Assembly: GCF_002993965.1 (NCBI RefSeq) | Contig: NZ_POST01000004.1 | Span: 44,742 to 108,741 of the forward strand | Source: Apilactobacillus timberlakei | Lineage (GTDB): Bacteria > Bacillota > Bacilli > Lactobacillales > Lactobacillaceae | Direction: 5' to 3' | DNA length: 64,000 bases | Shown here: positions 1-10,658 of the stretch, piece after piece | Numbering within the stretch: the stretch's first letter is position 1 | How the letters are laid out: every line of letters begins with the position of its first letter | The notes under the pieces: generated by a model | The model's database searches: none | Told to the model about the DNA's origin: nothing | What the model saw: only the letters and a program-made list of their open reading frames with translations | Position numbers and translations under genes: made by a program

Positions 1-38
1 AGGAAGAAGAAACATCATATGTTGAAAAATTTGATTAA
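1..38 (+). CDS. tsaB: 3' end of tsaB (partial)
   Basis: Only the last eleven codons lie in the window. Frame 3 reads EEETSYVEKFD and stops at TAA 36-38, overlapping the start of the next gene by 20 bases. Lactobacillus tsaB usually sits directly before rimI and tsaD and often ends with a similar acidic tail with a YVE motif, so this is inferred to be the C-terminus of TsaB, the partner of TsaD in t6A synthesis. The fragment is too short for proof by itself. Confidence 0.45.
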   Translation, partial: EEETSYVEKFD

Positions 39-618
39 TTGGTATCGAAAAACTTTTCTTAACACTAACAAATCCTTTAAAAGGGAATGCTTAAAAGTTA
101 AAAATCATAATGTTGAGATCAATGATCATAAATATTATGTTGCAAAAGCAATGATTACAGATATTCCTGATATCATGAAAGTAGAAAAATCAGTTTATAA
201 TGGAGCAACGCCATGGACAGCAGATGTATTTGAGACAGAATTACGTCGACGTGATGATCGATTTTATTTATTAGTAAGATATCGCGATCAACTTGTTGCT
301 TTTATTGGTAGTTCCTTGAATGATAAAGAAAAAGATTGTCATATATCTAATGTTGCTGTTTTATCTGAATTTCAAGATCGTGGATTAGGTTACTTTTTAA
401 TCGCTAAGGTTATCCAAAAAGCACGTCAATTAGAATATGAAACGGTTTCTTTAGAAGTACGTCTAAGTAATGTTAGAGCGCAAAGATTATATTCTGATTT
501 GGGATTTAAAAAAAACGGTTTAAAGAAAAATTATTATGACGATGACAATGAAGACGCATTGGATATGGTTTTAGACTTAAATTTGTATGAAACCATTCCT
601 AATAATTTTGGAATTTAA
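19..618 (+). CDS. rimI: Ribosomal-protein-alanine N-acetyltransferase RimI-like
   Basis: GNAT-fold acetyltransferase of 199 aa, taken to acetylate the N-terminal alanine of ribosomal protein S18. The acetyl-CoA loop is visible as VAVLSEFQDRGLGYFLIAKV (about residues 112-131), followed by the typical LEVRLSNVRAQRLYSDLGF segment. An N-terminal extension of about 40 basic residues precedes the core, which is longer than the roughly 150-aa E. coli enzyme. The ATG at 19 has an AGGA at the very start of the window. It lies between tsaB and tsaD, the usual Firmicutes arrangement, and is probably co-transcribed with them. The substrate is assigned by family and context only. Confidence 0.88.
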   Translation: MLKNLINWYRKTFLNTNKSFKRECLKVKNHNVEINDHKYYVAKAMITDIPDIMKVEKSVYNGATPWTADVFETELRRRDDRFYLLVRYRDQLVAFIGSSLNDKEKDCHISNVAVLSEFQDRGLGYFLIAKVIQKARQLEYETVSLEVRLSNVRAQRLYSDLGFKKNGLKKNYYDDDNEDALDMVLDLNLYETIPNNFGI

Positions 619-639
619 TAAAGAAATGAAGGTATTTTT

Positions 640-1665
640 TTGAAACCACATATAGTAATGTCTTTTGAATCTAGTTGTGATGAAACTAGTGTGGCTATTA
701 TTGAAGATGGCCATAAAATTTTATCAAATATTGTTGCTACACAAATAAAAAGTCATCAACGTTTTGGCGGAGTGGTACCAGAAGTTGCTAGTCGTCATCA
801 TATTGAAGAAATTACTATTTGTGTTGATGATGCAATGAGAGAAGCAAATGTAACTTATGATGATATTGATGCAATTGCAGTTACTTATGGTCCTGGATTA
901 GTAGGAGCCTTATTAATTGGTGTTACTGCTGCTAAAACAATTGCTTGGGCTCATGATATTCCATTGATCCCAGTCAATCATATTGCTGGTCATATTTTAG
1001 CTGGTCGTTATGTAGAAAAGATTGAATATCCGGCATTAGCGTTAGTTGTTTCTGGTGGACATACAGAATTAGTTTTAATGCCTGAAGAAGGCGAATTTAA
1101 AATTATTGGTGAAACAAGGGATGACGCCGCTGGTGAAGCTTATGATAAGGTTGGTCGAGTTTTAGGCATTAATTATCCTGCTGGACCTAAAGTGGATGAA
1201 ATGGCATCAAAGGGTAAAGATACTTTTGATTTTCCACGTGCTATGGAAAAAGATGATAATTTTGACTTTAGTTTTAGTGGATTAAAAAGCGCATTTTTAA
1301 ATACAACGCATCATGCTGATCAAATAAAAGAAAAATTAAATAAGGATGATTTAGCAACTAGTTTTCAAGATGCAGTTGTTGATGTATTAGTATATAAAAC
1401 TAAGCGAGCATTAGCGAAATATCCGGTTCATCAACTGATATTAGCAGGTGGAGTGGCTGCTAATCATGGACTAAGATCTGCTTTAGATAAAGCAATTAAT
1501 GATGTTTCAAACACCCAATTGGTAAAAGTGCCATTAAAATTATGTGGTGATAATGCTGCGATGATTGGTGCAGCAGGTTATGTTTTAGCTAAAAAGAATA
1601 TTTTTGCAGGTGTTAACTTAAACGCAGATCCTAGCTTGGACTTCGATTTATTAGAAGATAAATAA
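640..1665 (+). CDS. tsaD: tRNA N6-adenosine threonylcarbamoyltransferase TsaD
   Basis: TsaD (Gcp/Kae1 family), 341 aa, transfers threonylcarbamoyl to A37 of ANN-decoding tRNAs with TsaB and TsaE; tsaE is also in this window at 40.6 kb. Seen: the ASKHA N-terminus [13 protein letters not shown], metal-binding histidines in ASRHHIEE and [10 protein letters not shown], and the [10 protein letters not shown] and [12 protein letters not shown] motifs. Initiation is at TTG 640, preceded by GAAGG, 21 bases after rimI, so the genes are one operon. The length matches the family. A bidirectional terminator follows. Confidence 0.97.
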   Translation: MKPHIVMSFESSCDETSVAIIEDGHKILSNIVATQIKSHQRFGGVVPEVASRHHIEEITICVDDAMREANVTYDDIDAIAVTYGPGLVGALLIGVTAAKTIAWAHDIPLIPVNHIAGHILAGRYVEKIEYPALALVVSGGHTELVLMPEEGEFKIIGETRDDAAGEAYDKVGRVLGINYPAGPKVDEMASKGKDTFDFPRAMEKDDNFDFSFSGLKSAFLNTTHHADQIKEKLNKDDLATSFQDAVVDVLVYKTKRALAKYPVHQLILAGGVAANHGLRSALDKAINDVSNTQLVKVPLKLCGDNAAMIGAAGYVLAKKNIFAGVNLNADPSLDFDLLEDK

Positions 1666-1703
1666 AAAAGGCATTATCGTAAATTCGATAAATGCCTTTT
1701 TTT
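1665..1703. terminator. Bidirectional terminator tsaD / ABC-F
   Basis: Stem AAAGGCATTATCG with its complement CGATAAATGCCTTT, flanked by A-runs and T-runs on both sides. It serves the two convergent genes. Confidence 0.85.
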
Positions 1704-3639
1704 ATTCAATCTTAAGACTATATTCTTCCCATTTATTTTCTTTTTCTGTAATTTGTTTATTGATACCATCTAATTTTGTTTGTAAATCATTTAATTTATC
1801 GATATTTTGTAAATTTTCTGGTTTAACCATTGATTGCTCAAGCTCTATTTTGTTTTGATTTAAATTATCTAAATCAGTTTCTACCTTTTCGATGATTCTT
1901 TTAATTTTACGCTCTTTTTTTTGTTGATTTTTGTTGATTATGAATTGTTTTTGATTATCCGATTGAACATTATTTTCTTCATTATTATCTTCTTTTGCTT
2001 CTTCACGCTGTTTAATTGCTAATTGTTCTTCTTTTTTCTCAAAATAATAATCATAGTTACCTAAATATTCTTCAGAACCACTGTTTGTTAGTTCAATAAT
2101 TGAAGTTGCAATTTTATTAATAAAGTAACGGTCATGAGAAACAAATAGAATAGTACCATCGAATAAATTCAAAGCATTTTCTAAAACTTCTCGGCTATCA
2201 ATATCGAGATGATTAGTAGGTTCATCCAAAATAAGAAAATTATCGTGGTGCATTGCTAGTTTAGTTAATAACAAGCGAGCCTTTTCTCCACCAGAAAGGG
2301 TACTTACAACTTTATCAACATCATTACCTGAAAATAAAAAGCTGCCTAAAATTGATCTAATATGTTGTTCAGTTTGGGTAGGGTATTCGTCCCATATTTC
2401 GTCTAAAATAGTTTTTTTGTAATGTAATTTTTCTTGATGCTGATCATAATAACCAATTTGTACACCAGTACCAATATTAATTTTTCCAGTTATTTTTGGT
2501 ATTTGCTTAATTATAGTTTTCAATAAAGTAGATTTTCCAACACCGTTAGGTCCAATTAGTGCAACTGCTTGGTGCTTTTTAATATCTAAATTTATATTAT
2601 TACTTATTTTTTGATTATTATATCCAATTGTAAGATCATTAACTTTTAAAACTACATTTCCACTTTGCTTGTAAGGTGAAAATGAAAATTTAGCAGCTTT
2701 TTCTTCATTTTCAGGGGCATCGATACGATCCATTTTTTCTAATTGTTTACGACGAGCTTGTGCTCGTTTGGTTGTAGATGCTCTTACAATATTTTTCTTA
2801 ACAAAATCTTCCATTTTATGAATTTTCTTTTGTTGTTTTTCAAAATTTTTCAGTTGAATTTGATAATTTTCCTGTTTTTGTTTGACGAAAGAAGAATAAT
2901 CACCTTTATATGCATCCAAATGTCCATGATTTAAATCATAAACTTCGTTTACAATTTTATCCATAAAATAGCGATCATGTGAAATGATTAGTAATGCTCC
3001 TGGATATCCTTTAATATAATTTTCTAACCAAGATATAGTTTTAACGTCAATGTGATTAGTTGGTTCATCGAGAATTAACAAGTCTCTTTTTTCTAATAAT
3101 AATTTAGCCATAGCTAATTGAGTTTGTTGACCACCAGATAATTCATTGATCTTTTTATTATATGAATCTTTTTTAAAACCAAATCCTGCAAGTACTGACC
3201 TAATCTCTGCTTCATATCCAAAGCCGTTTTTGGCTAAAAAGGTTGCTTGTAATTTATCATATACTTTACTAATTTCTGCTAGCTTTTCAGGGCTATCAAT
3301 GACTTTAGAATCAGCCATTTTTTGTTCATATTCGTGTATTTTTTTTTCTAGTTCACGTAGTTCTTTAAAAACAGATTCCATTTCTTCTATAATAGTTCTT
3401 TTTGACTTTAATCCAGTATTTTGGGCCAAATATCCAATCGTTAAGCCATTTTTAGTTGTAATGTTTCCTTCATCAATTGATTCTTTACCTAAAATCATTT
3501 TTACTAATGTTGATTTACCAGCACCGTTACGACCAACTAAGCCAACTTTACCATTTTCTGGAATGCTCATATTTACATTTGTGAAAAGATCTTCTCCACC
3601 AAAACGTTTTGTTAACTTATTAGCTTGTAAAATAATCAA
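1702..3639 (-). CDS. ABC-F family ATPase (ribosome-associated)
   Basis: Soluble duplicated ABC ATPase of 645 aa with no membrane segments. Two nucleotide-binding domains are visible: Walker A GRNGAGKST and GPNGVGKST, signatures LSGGQQTQL and LSGGEKARL, Walker B LLILDEPTNH and FLILDEPTNH. The EQ2 motif (DEPTNH) is typical of ABC-F proteins, which act on the ribosome. A charged coiled-coil C-terminus (about residues 540-645) follows the second domain, as in YdiF/Uup-like members. TTG 3639 is chosen because AGGAGGTG sits just upstream; the longer GTG start overlaps that site. The gene is inverted against its neighbours. Antibiotic resistance versus a housekeeping translation role cannot be decided. 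Confidence 0.9.
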   Translation of the reverse strand: MIILQANKLTKRFGGEDLFTNVNMSIPENGKVGLVGRNGAGKSTLVKMILGKESIDEGNITTKNGLTIGYLAQNTGLKSKRTIIEEMESVFKELRELEKKIHEYEQKMADSKVIDSPEKLAEISKVYDKLQATFLAKNGFGYEAEIRSVLAGFGFKKDSYNKKINELSGGQQTQLAMAKLLLEKRDLLILDEPTNHIDVKTISWLENYIKGYPGALLIISHDRYFMDKIVNEVYDLNHGHLDAYKGDYSSFVKQKQENYQIQLKNFEKQQKKIHKMEDFVKKNIVRASTTKRAQARRKQLEKMDRIDAPENEEKAAKFSFSPYKQSGNVVLKVNDLTIGYNNQKISNNINLDIKKHQAVALIGPNGVGKSTLLKTIIKQIPKITGKINIGTGVQIGYYDQHQEKLHYKKTILDEIWDEYPTQTEQHIRSILGSFLFSGNDVDKVVSTLSGGEKARLLLTKLAMHHDNFLILDEPTNHLDIDSREVLENALNLFDGTILFVSHDRYFINKIATSIIELTNSGSEEYLGNYDYYFEKKEEQLAIKQREEAKEDNNEENNVQSDNQKQFIINKNQQKKERKIKRIIEKVETDLDNLNQNKIELEQSMVKPENLQNIDKLNDLQTKLDGINKQITEKENKWEEYSLKIE

Positions 3640-3736
3640 ACTATTCACCTCCTGTAAGTGATTATAAATATAACAATACTAGTCATTTTAGCACATAACG
3701 TATATATTATTAAAATTATACAACTATAAAAGATTG

Positions 3737-3762
3737 AAAAGCATTTCACAATCAATGCTTTT
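3737..3762. promoter_or_regulatory. Inverted repeat in the rex promoter
   Basis: AAAAGCATT at 3737-3745 and AATGCTTTT at 3754-3762 form a perfect 9-bp inverted repeat with an 8-base spacer. It covers a likely -35 (TTCACA 3745-3750) placed 16 bases before TAAAAT 3767-3772, which also has an extended -10 TG at 3764-3765. The position suggests an operator. It does not match the usual Rex box. Confidence 0.5.
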
Positions 3763-3813
3763 GTGTTAAAATTATAGTTCGTTATGTGTAAAACTCAAGA
3801 GGAGGCAATGGAC

Positions 3814-4437
3814 ATGAAAATTCCTAGGGCAACAGCAAAAAGATTGCCTATGTATTATCGATATCTTAGTGGATTGCATGGTGCGAAAGTTAAGCGTATT
3901 TCTTCAAGCACTTTTGCCGATGCAGTTCAAGTTGATTCAGCAACAATTAGAAGAGATCTTTCTTATTTCGGTGCCCTTGGTAAACGTGGCTATGGATACG
4001 ATGTTGATGACTTGTTAGATTTCTTTAAAAAGATTTTAAATCAAGATCATTTAACAAATGCAGCTTTGGTAGGACTAGGTAACTTAGGCCAAGCATTATT
4101 GCATTTTAATTTTCACAAAGATAGTAATGTAAGAATTTCTGCAGCCTTTGATATTCATGATAATATGATTAATACTGTTCAAAGTGGTGTACCTGTTTAT
4201 GATGTTAATGATCTTGAAAAACAATTAAGTGAACAACAAATTGAAGTTGTTATTTTAACAGTTCCAACAGGAGTGGCTCAAAAAATTTGTGATCAAGCAA
4301 TTGCTGGTGGAGCTAAGGGAATTATGAATTTTACTTCTAAAAGATTGTCAGCTCCTAAAAATGTCAGAGTACAAAACGTAGATTTAACAAATGAATTACA
4401 AACACTTATTTACTTTATTGAACATTATGATAACTAA
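3814..4437 (+). CDS. rex: Redox-sensing transcriptional repressor Rex
   Basis: Rex senses the NADH/NAD+ ratio and represses fermentation and redox genes. The 207-aa product has an N-terminal winged helix ([15 protein letters not shown], then [14 protein letters not shown]) and a Rossmann domain with [13 protein letters not shown] for NADH binding. ATG 3814 is preferred over the upstream ATGs at 3784 and 3808 because AAGAGGAGG ends 8 bases before it. It is monocistronic between the inverted ABC-F gene and groESL, followed by its own terminator. A 9-bp inverted repeat overlies its likely promoter. Confidence 0.95.
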   Translation: MKIPRATAKRLPMYYRYLSGLHGAKVKRISSSTFADAVQVDSATIRRDLSYFGALGKRGYGYDVDDLLDFFKKILNQDHLTNAALVGLGNLGQALLHFNFHKDSNVRISAAFDIHDNMINTVQSGVPVYDVNDLEKQLSEQQIEVVILTVPTGVAQKICDQAIAGGAKGIMNFTSKRLSAPKNVRVQNVDLTNELQTLIYFIEHYDN

Positions 4438-4455
4438 AACTCAACACTAACTTCT

Positions 4456-4490
4456 AAGTACTTTCAGAAATTATGAAGGTACTTTTTTAT
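4456..4490 (+). terminator. rex terminator
   Basis: Stem AAGTACTTTC with GAAGGTACTT, followed by a T-run. Confidence 0.75.
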
Positions 4491-4502
4491 TAAGCATCTT
4501 TC

Positions 4503-4531
4503 TTGCATTTAATCATAAAACATAATATATT
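4503..4531 (+). promoter_or_regulatory. Putative groESL promoter
   Basis: TTGCAT (4503-4508), 17 bases, then TATATT (4526-4531), ending 11 bases before the CIRCE element. The exact -10 is uncertain because the region is very AT-rich. Confidence 0.5.
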
Positions 4532-4542
4532 AATAATTGTAA

Positions 4543-4569
4543 TTAGCACTCTTTTATATTAAGTGCTAA
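4543..4569. promoter_or_regulatory. CIRCE operator (HrcA site) of groESL
   Basis: TTAGCACTC (4543-4551), nine bases, AAGTGCTAA (4561-4569). This is the CIRCE inverted repeat with one mismatch from the consensus right arm (A for G in the first position). It lies in the groES leader, as expected for HrcA repression of the chaperonin operon. Confidence 0.95.
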
Positions 4570-4603
4570 CGATTATTAAATGTTAATTGGAGGGATAGTA
4601 ACA

Positions 4604-4888
4604 ATGTTAAAACCATTAGGTGATCGTGTTGTTATTGAAACACAAAATGAAGAAGAAAAAACGGTTGGTGGCATTGTTTTAGCGAATAATGCTAAAGAAA
4701 AACCACAAACTGGAAAAGTTATTGCTGTTGGATCTGGACGTATTCTAGATAGTGGCAAAACATTAGAACCATCTGTTAAAGCTGGAGATAAAGTACTGTT
4801 TGATAAATATGCCGGAACTTCAGTTGACTATAATGATGAATCTTACTTAATTTTGCATGATAAGGACATTGTTGCGATTATTGATTAA
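4604..4888 (+). CDS. groES: Co-chaperonin GroES
   Basis: GroES, 94 aa, the heptameric lid of the GroEL chamber. [12 protein letters not shown] opens the protein, a mobile-loop sequence [14 protein letters not shown] follows, and the C-terminus has [30 protein letters not shown] 4604 follows TTGGAGGGA; the in-frame ATG at 4580 lies before that site and is rejected. First gene of a two-gene operon with groEL, controlled by the CIRCE element just upstream. Confidence 0.98.
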   Translation: MLKPLGDRVVIETQNEEEKTVGGIVLANNAKEKPQTGKVIAVGSGRILDSGKTLEPSVKAGDKVLFDKYAGTSVDYNDESYLILHDKDIVAIID

Positions 4889-4917
4889 TAAAAAATGAAT
4901 TATTAAAATTTTAATGA

Positions 4918-6552
<1,635 letters not shown>

Positions 6553-6570
6553 TCATTTAATATAATATAG

Positions 6571-6602
6571 AAAAAAGGATTCCTTTTGGAATCCTTTTTT
6601 GT
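6571..6602 (+). terminator. groESL terminator
   Basis: AAAAAAGGATTCC, loop TTTT, GGAATCCTTTTTT: a near-perfect hairpin and T-run. Confidence 0.92.
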
Positions 6603-6677
6603 TTATCAAACTTGTTTTTGATTGTGCATATTTGTATAATTTAGTTAATATAAATTTAATTGAAAGGAAAACGATTA

Positions 6678-7775
6678 ATGTTAAAACTTGAAATAATCGT
6701 TTGCTTATTTGCGACTTTAATAATTTCAGCTATTCTAACTCCATTTATTAGGAAATTAGCTTTTAGATGGGGAGCTATTGATGATCCAAATAAACGAAGA
6801 ATGAATAAAATTCCTATGCCCACTTTGGGTGGCTTAGCAATCTTTGCATCATATACATTTTCGACAACTATTTTGTTAAGAAAACAGATGCCAACACATC
6901 AGCTATATGGAATGCTTGCTGGTGAAGCGATAATAATATTAACTGGTGTTATCGATGATATATGGGTCCTTAAACCTCGTCAAAAAGTTTTGGGCATAAG
7001 TTTGGCATCCATAGTAGTTTTCTTCTTAGGTAGCGTTCAGATGAACACAGTAACCTTACCATTTATCGGAACTTTTGGTCTAGGTTGGTTTAGTTTACCA
7101 ATTACTTGGATTTGGATTTTAGCCATTACGAATGCTGTTAATTTAATTGATGGGCTTGATGGATTAGCCACTGGAGTATCGGCAATTGCACTAACTACCA
7201 TGGGAATTACAGGGATGTTTTTCTTAAACGTAGGTAATACATATGTATCTATTATGATATTTGCACTAGTTGCATCTTGTTTGGGATTCTTACCATATAA
7301 CTTTTTTCCTGCAAGAATTTATTTGGGAGATACGGGATCACTATTTATTGGCTTTATGATTTCTATATTCTCTTTGAATGGTTTAAAAAATGCTACCTTT
7401 ATTACCGTAATCATCCCAGTTATTATTTTAGGGGTGCCAATTACTGATACTATTTATGCTATTTTAAGAAGGTTATTAAATAAACAAGCTATTTCACATG
7501 CCGATAAAAAGCATTTACACCATCGTTTAATGCAAATTGGTTTAACTCATCGTCAAACGGTTTTAGTTATTTATGGAATTGCTTTAATCTTTTCATTTAT
7601 TTCATTGCTATATCCAATTTCAACAATGTGGGGTTCTATTCTACTTACAATTGCTACGCTATTGGGACTTGAATTATTTGTGGAATCTATTGATTTAGCT
7701 GGTAAAGGTAGGCAACCATTGTTAAACGCAATTAAGAAAATCGTAAAAGAAAATACAAGTAAAAGCAATCACTAA
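6678..7775 (+). CDS. tagO: Undecaprenyl-phosphate GlcNAc-1-phosphate transferase (TagO/WecA family)
   Basis: Polytopic membrane enzyme (365 aa, about ten hydrophobic segments) that links GlcNAc-1-phosphate to undecaprenyl phosphate, the first step of wall teichoic acid or other glycopolymer synthesis. Family motifs: DDPNKRRMNKIPMPTLGG, GVIDDIW, the catalytic NLIDGLDGLATG, YLGDTGSL and the HHRLMQIGL loop. ATG 6678 follows GAAAGGA; the in-frame TTG at 6660 overlaps this site. It is expressed alone between two terminators. TagO rather than WecA is inferred from the Gram-positive context; the downstream polymer cannot be told from this window. Confidence 0.92.
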   Translation: MLKLEIIVCLFATLIISAILTPFIRKLAFRWGAIDDPNKRRMNKIPMPTLGGLAIFASYTFSTTILLRKQMPTHQLYGMLAGEAIIILTGVIDDIWVLKPRQKVLGISLASIVVFFLGSVQMNTVTLPFIGTFGLGWFSLPITWIWILAITNAVNLIDGLDGLATGVSAIALTTMGITGMFFLNVGNTYVSIMIFALVASCLGFLPYNFFPARIYLGDTGSLFIGFMISIFSLNGLKNATFITVIIPVIILGVPITDTIYAILRRLLNKQAISHADKKHLHHRLMQIGLTHRQTVLVIYGIALIFSFISLLYPISTMWGSILLTIATLLGLELFVESIDLAGKGRQPLLNAIKKIVKENTSKSNH

Positions 7776-7816
7776 AAAAAGATTGATTCTATTTAATTAA
7801 GAATCAATCTTTTTTG
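7774..7816. terminator. Bidirectional terminator tagO / yigZ
   Basis: AAAAAAGATTGATTC with complement GAATCAATCTTTTTT around a ten-base AT loop, between convergent genes. Confidence 0.88.
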
Positions 7817-8463
7817 TTATTTTTATACGGATTAAAATCTAATTCAAAATATTTTTCATCACCGTCAACCATATTAACGCGATTATTTAATAAATTAACG
7901 ATATCTTGTTTAAAATTTTCAATATAATGATTGTCGACAGCTACAATGACGGAAACTTTATCAGTATATTGGGTATCAATAATATTAATATCGTTTTCAT
8001 TTAAGTGATATTGCAATTGATTAAACAATTTATAATCCACATTAATTGTAATTTCAGTTTGTAAAACTTTTTCAATTACCCCAACACTTTCAATTGCCTT
8101 AGTGGTTGCATTACTATAAGCGCGAATCAATCCACCCGCACCTAGTTTAATTCCACCAAAATATCTTGTAACAACAGCAACCGTATTATGAATGCCAATC
8201 ATTTTAATTGCATCTAAAATAGGAACACCAGCGGTTCCAGATGGTTCTCCGTTATCACTAGCACGTTGAATATGATCATCTTGTCCAATTACGTATGCAT
8301 AACAATTATGGGTGGCCTTTTTATTTTCTAACTTGATACTTTCAATAAAATTATTTGCTTCTTCTTCATTTTGAACTCTTGCAATATTACAAATGAATCT
8401 TGATTTTTTTATATCAACTTCATTTGATCCTTTTGTTTTTATTGTTAAATAGTTTTTTTGCAT
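7804..8463 (-). CDS. yigZ: YigZ / IMPACT family protein
   Basis: 219 aa, with the N-terminal IMPACT (UPF0029) domain including KKSRFICNIARVQNEEEA, HNCYAYVIG, DNGEPSGTAGVPILDAI and TRYFGGIKLGAGGLIRAYS, and the small ferredoxin-like C-terminal domain common to YigZ/YvyE. The biochemical role in bacteria is poorly defined. Start ATG 8463 follows GAGGTT on the minus strand. It is divergent from comFA, with only about 50 bases between the two starts, a conserved pairing in Bacilli (yvyE next to comF). Confidence 0.93.
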   Translation of the reverse strand: MQKNYLTIKTKGSNEVDIKKSRFICNIARVQNEEEANNFIESIKLENKKATHNCYAYVIGQDDHIQRASDNGEPSGTAGVPILDAIKMIGIHNTVAVVTRYFGGIKLGAGGLIRAYSNATTKAIESVGVIEKVLQTEITINVDYKLFNQLQYHLNENDINIIDTQYTDKVSVIVAVDNHYIENFKQDIVNLLNNRVNMVDGDEKYFELDFNPYKNNKKD

Positions 8464-8513
8464 TTTTAAAGAACCTCTTATATTAATTTTTTATTTTTGC
8501 GTATTTATTAAGT

Positions 8514-9842
8514 ATGATTAAAAATTTAGTGGAACTATATGGAAGACAAATTGATGAAACAATGATTGATTCTAAATTATTGAAATCTAGTTTAATAAAA
8601 AGATATTTTCCAATTGAAGTTCATAATAACCATATTCATTGTAAACGATGTGGACAAGATAGCAATAAAATAAATGCTGAATTACCCAATGACAATTATT
8701 ATTGTCCAATCTGTATAAATCTAGGTAGAGTAACTTTCAAAAAACAATTATGTTACCTAGATGAACCTAATAATTTTAAAAGATCAAACCCGATATTAAC
8801 ATGGAAAGGTCAATTAACCAATTTACAAAACGACTGTTCTAGAGACATTATTAAAGTTTTCAACCAAAACAAGAAACACCTATTATGGGCGGTCACTGGT
8901 GCTGGAAAAACTGAAATGTTATTTAAAGGGATTGCAGAAGCCATTAAACAAAATAAACGTATTTGTATTGCTTCACCAAGAGTTGATGTTTGTAACGAGT
9001 TATTTCCGAGAATTCAGGCTGCTTTGAAAAATACTGATATGATTTTATTACATGGACGTCAAGATGAAGAATACCGATATACTCAAATTACAGTATGTAC
9101 AACCCATCAATTACTGAGATTCTATCGTGCTTTTGATGTGCTAATTATTGATGAAGTAGATTCATTTCCATATGTATCAGATGCAGGGTTACATTTTGCA
9201 GCTCAAAATGCATGTAAGATTAATTCTAGTTTATTATATCTAACTGCAACCCCATCCGAAGATTTAATCAAATTAGTTAAATATAATGAATTAAATATTA
9301 GTTACTTACCATTACGTTTTCACCAACATCTATTACCCGAAATTAATAATAAATTAATAGGAAATTGGCGTTTAAGGATTAATAAACAAAAACTACCATT
9401 TAAACTTTTAAATTTAATTAATAATAAAATAAACAGTAATCAGAGATTTTTATTATTTGTTCCACGAGTTAAGGATTTAGGGCCTTTGTCTGATTTACTA
9501 AAAATAAAATTTAATCATAAACTATGGGAAACTGTTCATTCAACTGATGATAAACGAATAGAAAAAGTACAAAAGATGCGTGATGAAAAGGTATTATTTT
9601 TGATTACTACCACTATTTTGGAGCGAGGGGTTACCTTTCCTGGAATTGATGTAATTGTTTTGGGCGCTGAAGATAATATTTTTTCAACTTCTGCTTTAGT
9701 TCAAATTGCAGGAAGAGTAGGGAGAAAAAATGATCGTCCTTTTGGTGAAGTTACATTTTTAATAAACTATTATACAAAAACTATAAAAAAGGCAGTTAAA
9801 CAAATCAAATATATGAATAAACTAGGACAGAAGTTATTATGA
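8514..9842 (+). CDS. comFA: Competence DNA helicase ComFA
   Basis: Superfamily 2 ATPase of 442 aa that pulls transforming DNA into the cytoplasm. An N-terminal four-cysteine zinc motif (CKRCGQDS ... YYCPICINLG, residues 42-74) precedes Walker A in WAVTGAGKTEM, a DEVD box (LIIDEVDSFP), motif III LTATPS, and motif VI LVQIAGRVGRKNDRP. All helicase motifs are intact. No clear ribosome binding site precedes ATG 8514. It overlaps comFC by four bases (ATGA), so the pair is translationally coupled. This is evidence that part of the DNA uptake machinery is kept. Confidence 0.95.
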   Translation: MIKNLVELYGRQIDETMIDSKLLKSSLIKRYFPIEVHNNHIHCKRCGQDSNKINAELPNDNYYCPICINLGRVTFKKQLCYLDEPNNFKRSNPILTWKGQLTNLQNDCSRDIIKVFNQNKKHLLWAVTGAGKTEMLFKGIAEAIKQNKRICIASPRVDVCNELFPRIQAALKNTDMILLHGRQDEEYRYTQITVCTTHQLLRFYRAFDVLIIDEVDSFPYVSDAGLHFAAQNACKINSSLLYLTATPSEDLIKLVKYNELNISYLPLRFHQHLLPEINNKLIGNWRLRINKQKLPFKLLNLINNKINSNQRFLLFVPRVKDLGPLSDLLKIKFNHKLWETVHSTDDKRIEKVQKMRDEKVLFLITTTILERGVTFPGIDVIVLGAEDNIFSTSALVQIAGRVGRKNDRPFGEVTFLINYYTKTIKKAVKQIKYMNKLGQKLL

Positions 9843-10519
9843 AAAATAAGTGCTTGTGGTGTAACAAAAATATAAACAATGAATTAACATTATCTTTCAT
9901 TCTTAGTTTTAAAAGCTATCAAGAACAATCTTTATGTAATGAATGTTTGAATTTATTTAAAGCCATTAATAATGATTTATGTTGTCATATTTGTGGAAGA
10001 AGTGGAACATTTAATTCAAATAAATGTTCTGATTGTTTAAGATGGCAAAAAATAGGAGATTCTTTAATTAACCATTCTTTTTTTCAATACAATGATGTAA
10101 TGAAAGATTATATGCAAAAATATAAATTTAATGGTGATTATCGATTAAGAAAAATGTTTTGTAAATATTTTGAACAATATTTAAATTCTGATATGATAAT
10201 TATCCCAGTTCCTGTTAGTGATAAAACATTTAAGCAAAGAGGCTTTAACCAAGTAGAAGGATTCTTAGAAAATGTTGAATATCTAAATGCTTTATTGGTT
10301 AATGAAGATAAGCAAACACAATCGCATTTGAATCGTAAAGATAGAATTAGTACAAAGCAACCATTTAAGTTAAATCATTCAATGAAAAATAATATTTTTA
10401 ATAAAAATATTATTATAGTTGATGATATTTATACTACAGGAACTACAATGCGACATGCAGGTAAATTATTGATTGATAATGGGGCTAAAACCGTTCAAGG
10501 ATTAACCTTAGCAAGATGA
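9839..10519 (+). CDS. comFC: ComFC amidophosphoribosyltransferase-like protein
   Basis: 226 aa. Zinc-finger cysteine pairs at the N-terminus (CLWCNKN, LCNECL, CCHICG, CSDC) are followed by a phosphoribosyltransferase fold with the PRPP loop IIIVDDIYTTGTTM near residues 197-210. ComFC is required for natural transformation in several Firmicutes and binds single-stranded DNA in related species; its enzyme activity is unproven. The start overlaps the comFA stop. In most lactobacilli hpf (ribosome hibernation factor) follows, but here the next gene is secA. Confidence 0.94.
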   Translation: MKNKCLWCNKNINNELTLSFILSFKSYQEQSLCNECLNLFKAINNDLCCHICGRSGTFNSNKCSDCLRWQKIGDSLINHSFFQYNDVMKDYMQKYKFNGDYRLRKMFCKYFEQYLNSDMIIIPVPVSDKTFKQRGFNQVEGFLENVEYLNALLVNEDKQTQSHLNRKDRISTKQPFKLNHSMKNNIFNKNIIIVDDIYTTGTTMRHAGKLLIDNGAKTVQGLTLAR

Positions 10520-10582
10520 TTTATTTGTTATGTTACTTTTAGTTTATAAAACATAAAACTATTTTTAAAAGTGGTAATAAAA

Positions 10583-10591
10583 TGTTAAGAT
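10583..10591 (+). promoter_or_regulatory. Extended -10 promoter of secA
   Basis: TG-T-TAAGAT at 10583-10591, about 70 bases before the secA start. No good -35 is visible. Confidence 0.5.
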
Positions 10592-10658
10592 AATATAGTA
10601 TATATTAATTAAAATCGGATTAAATTAAACAAAATTAAAAACGAAAGGGAATTTATTA

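Noticed and set aside
3146-3661. 171-codon plus-strand frame opposite the ABC-F gene
   Set aside because: Anti-sense shadow of the Walker-containing N-terminal half; low-complexity translation and no start signals.
8490-8513. Possible competence sigma (com-box) motif GCGTATT before comFA
   Set aside because: It lies only about 14 bases before the start codon and matches the TACGAATA-type box poorly.
10540-10566. Terminator after comFC (TAGTTTAT / ATAAAACTA)
   Set aside because: Weak bulged AT-only stem; not listed as a feature.
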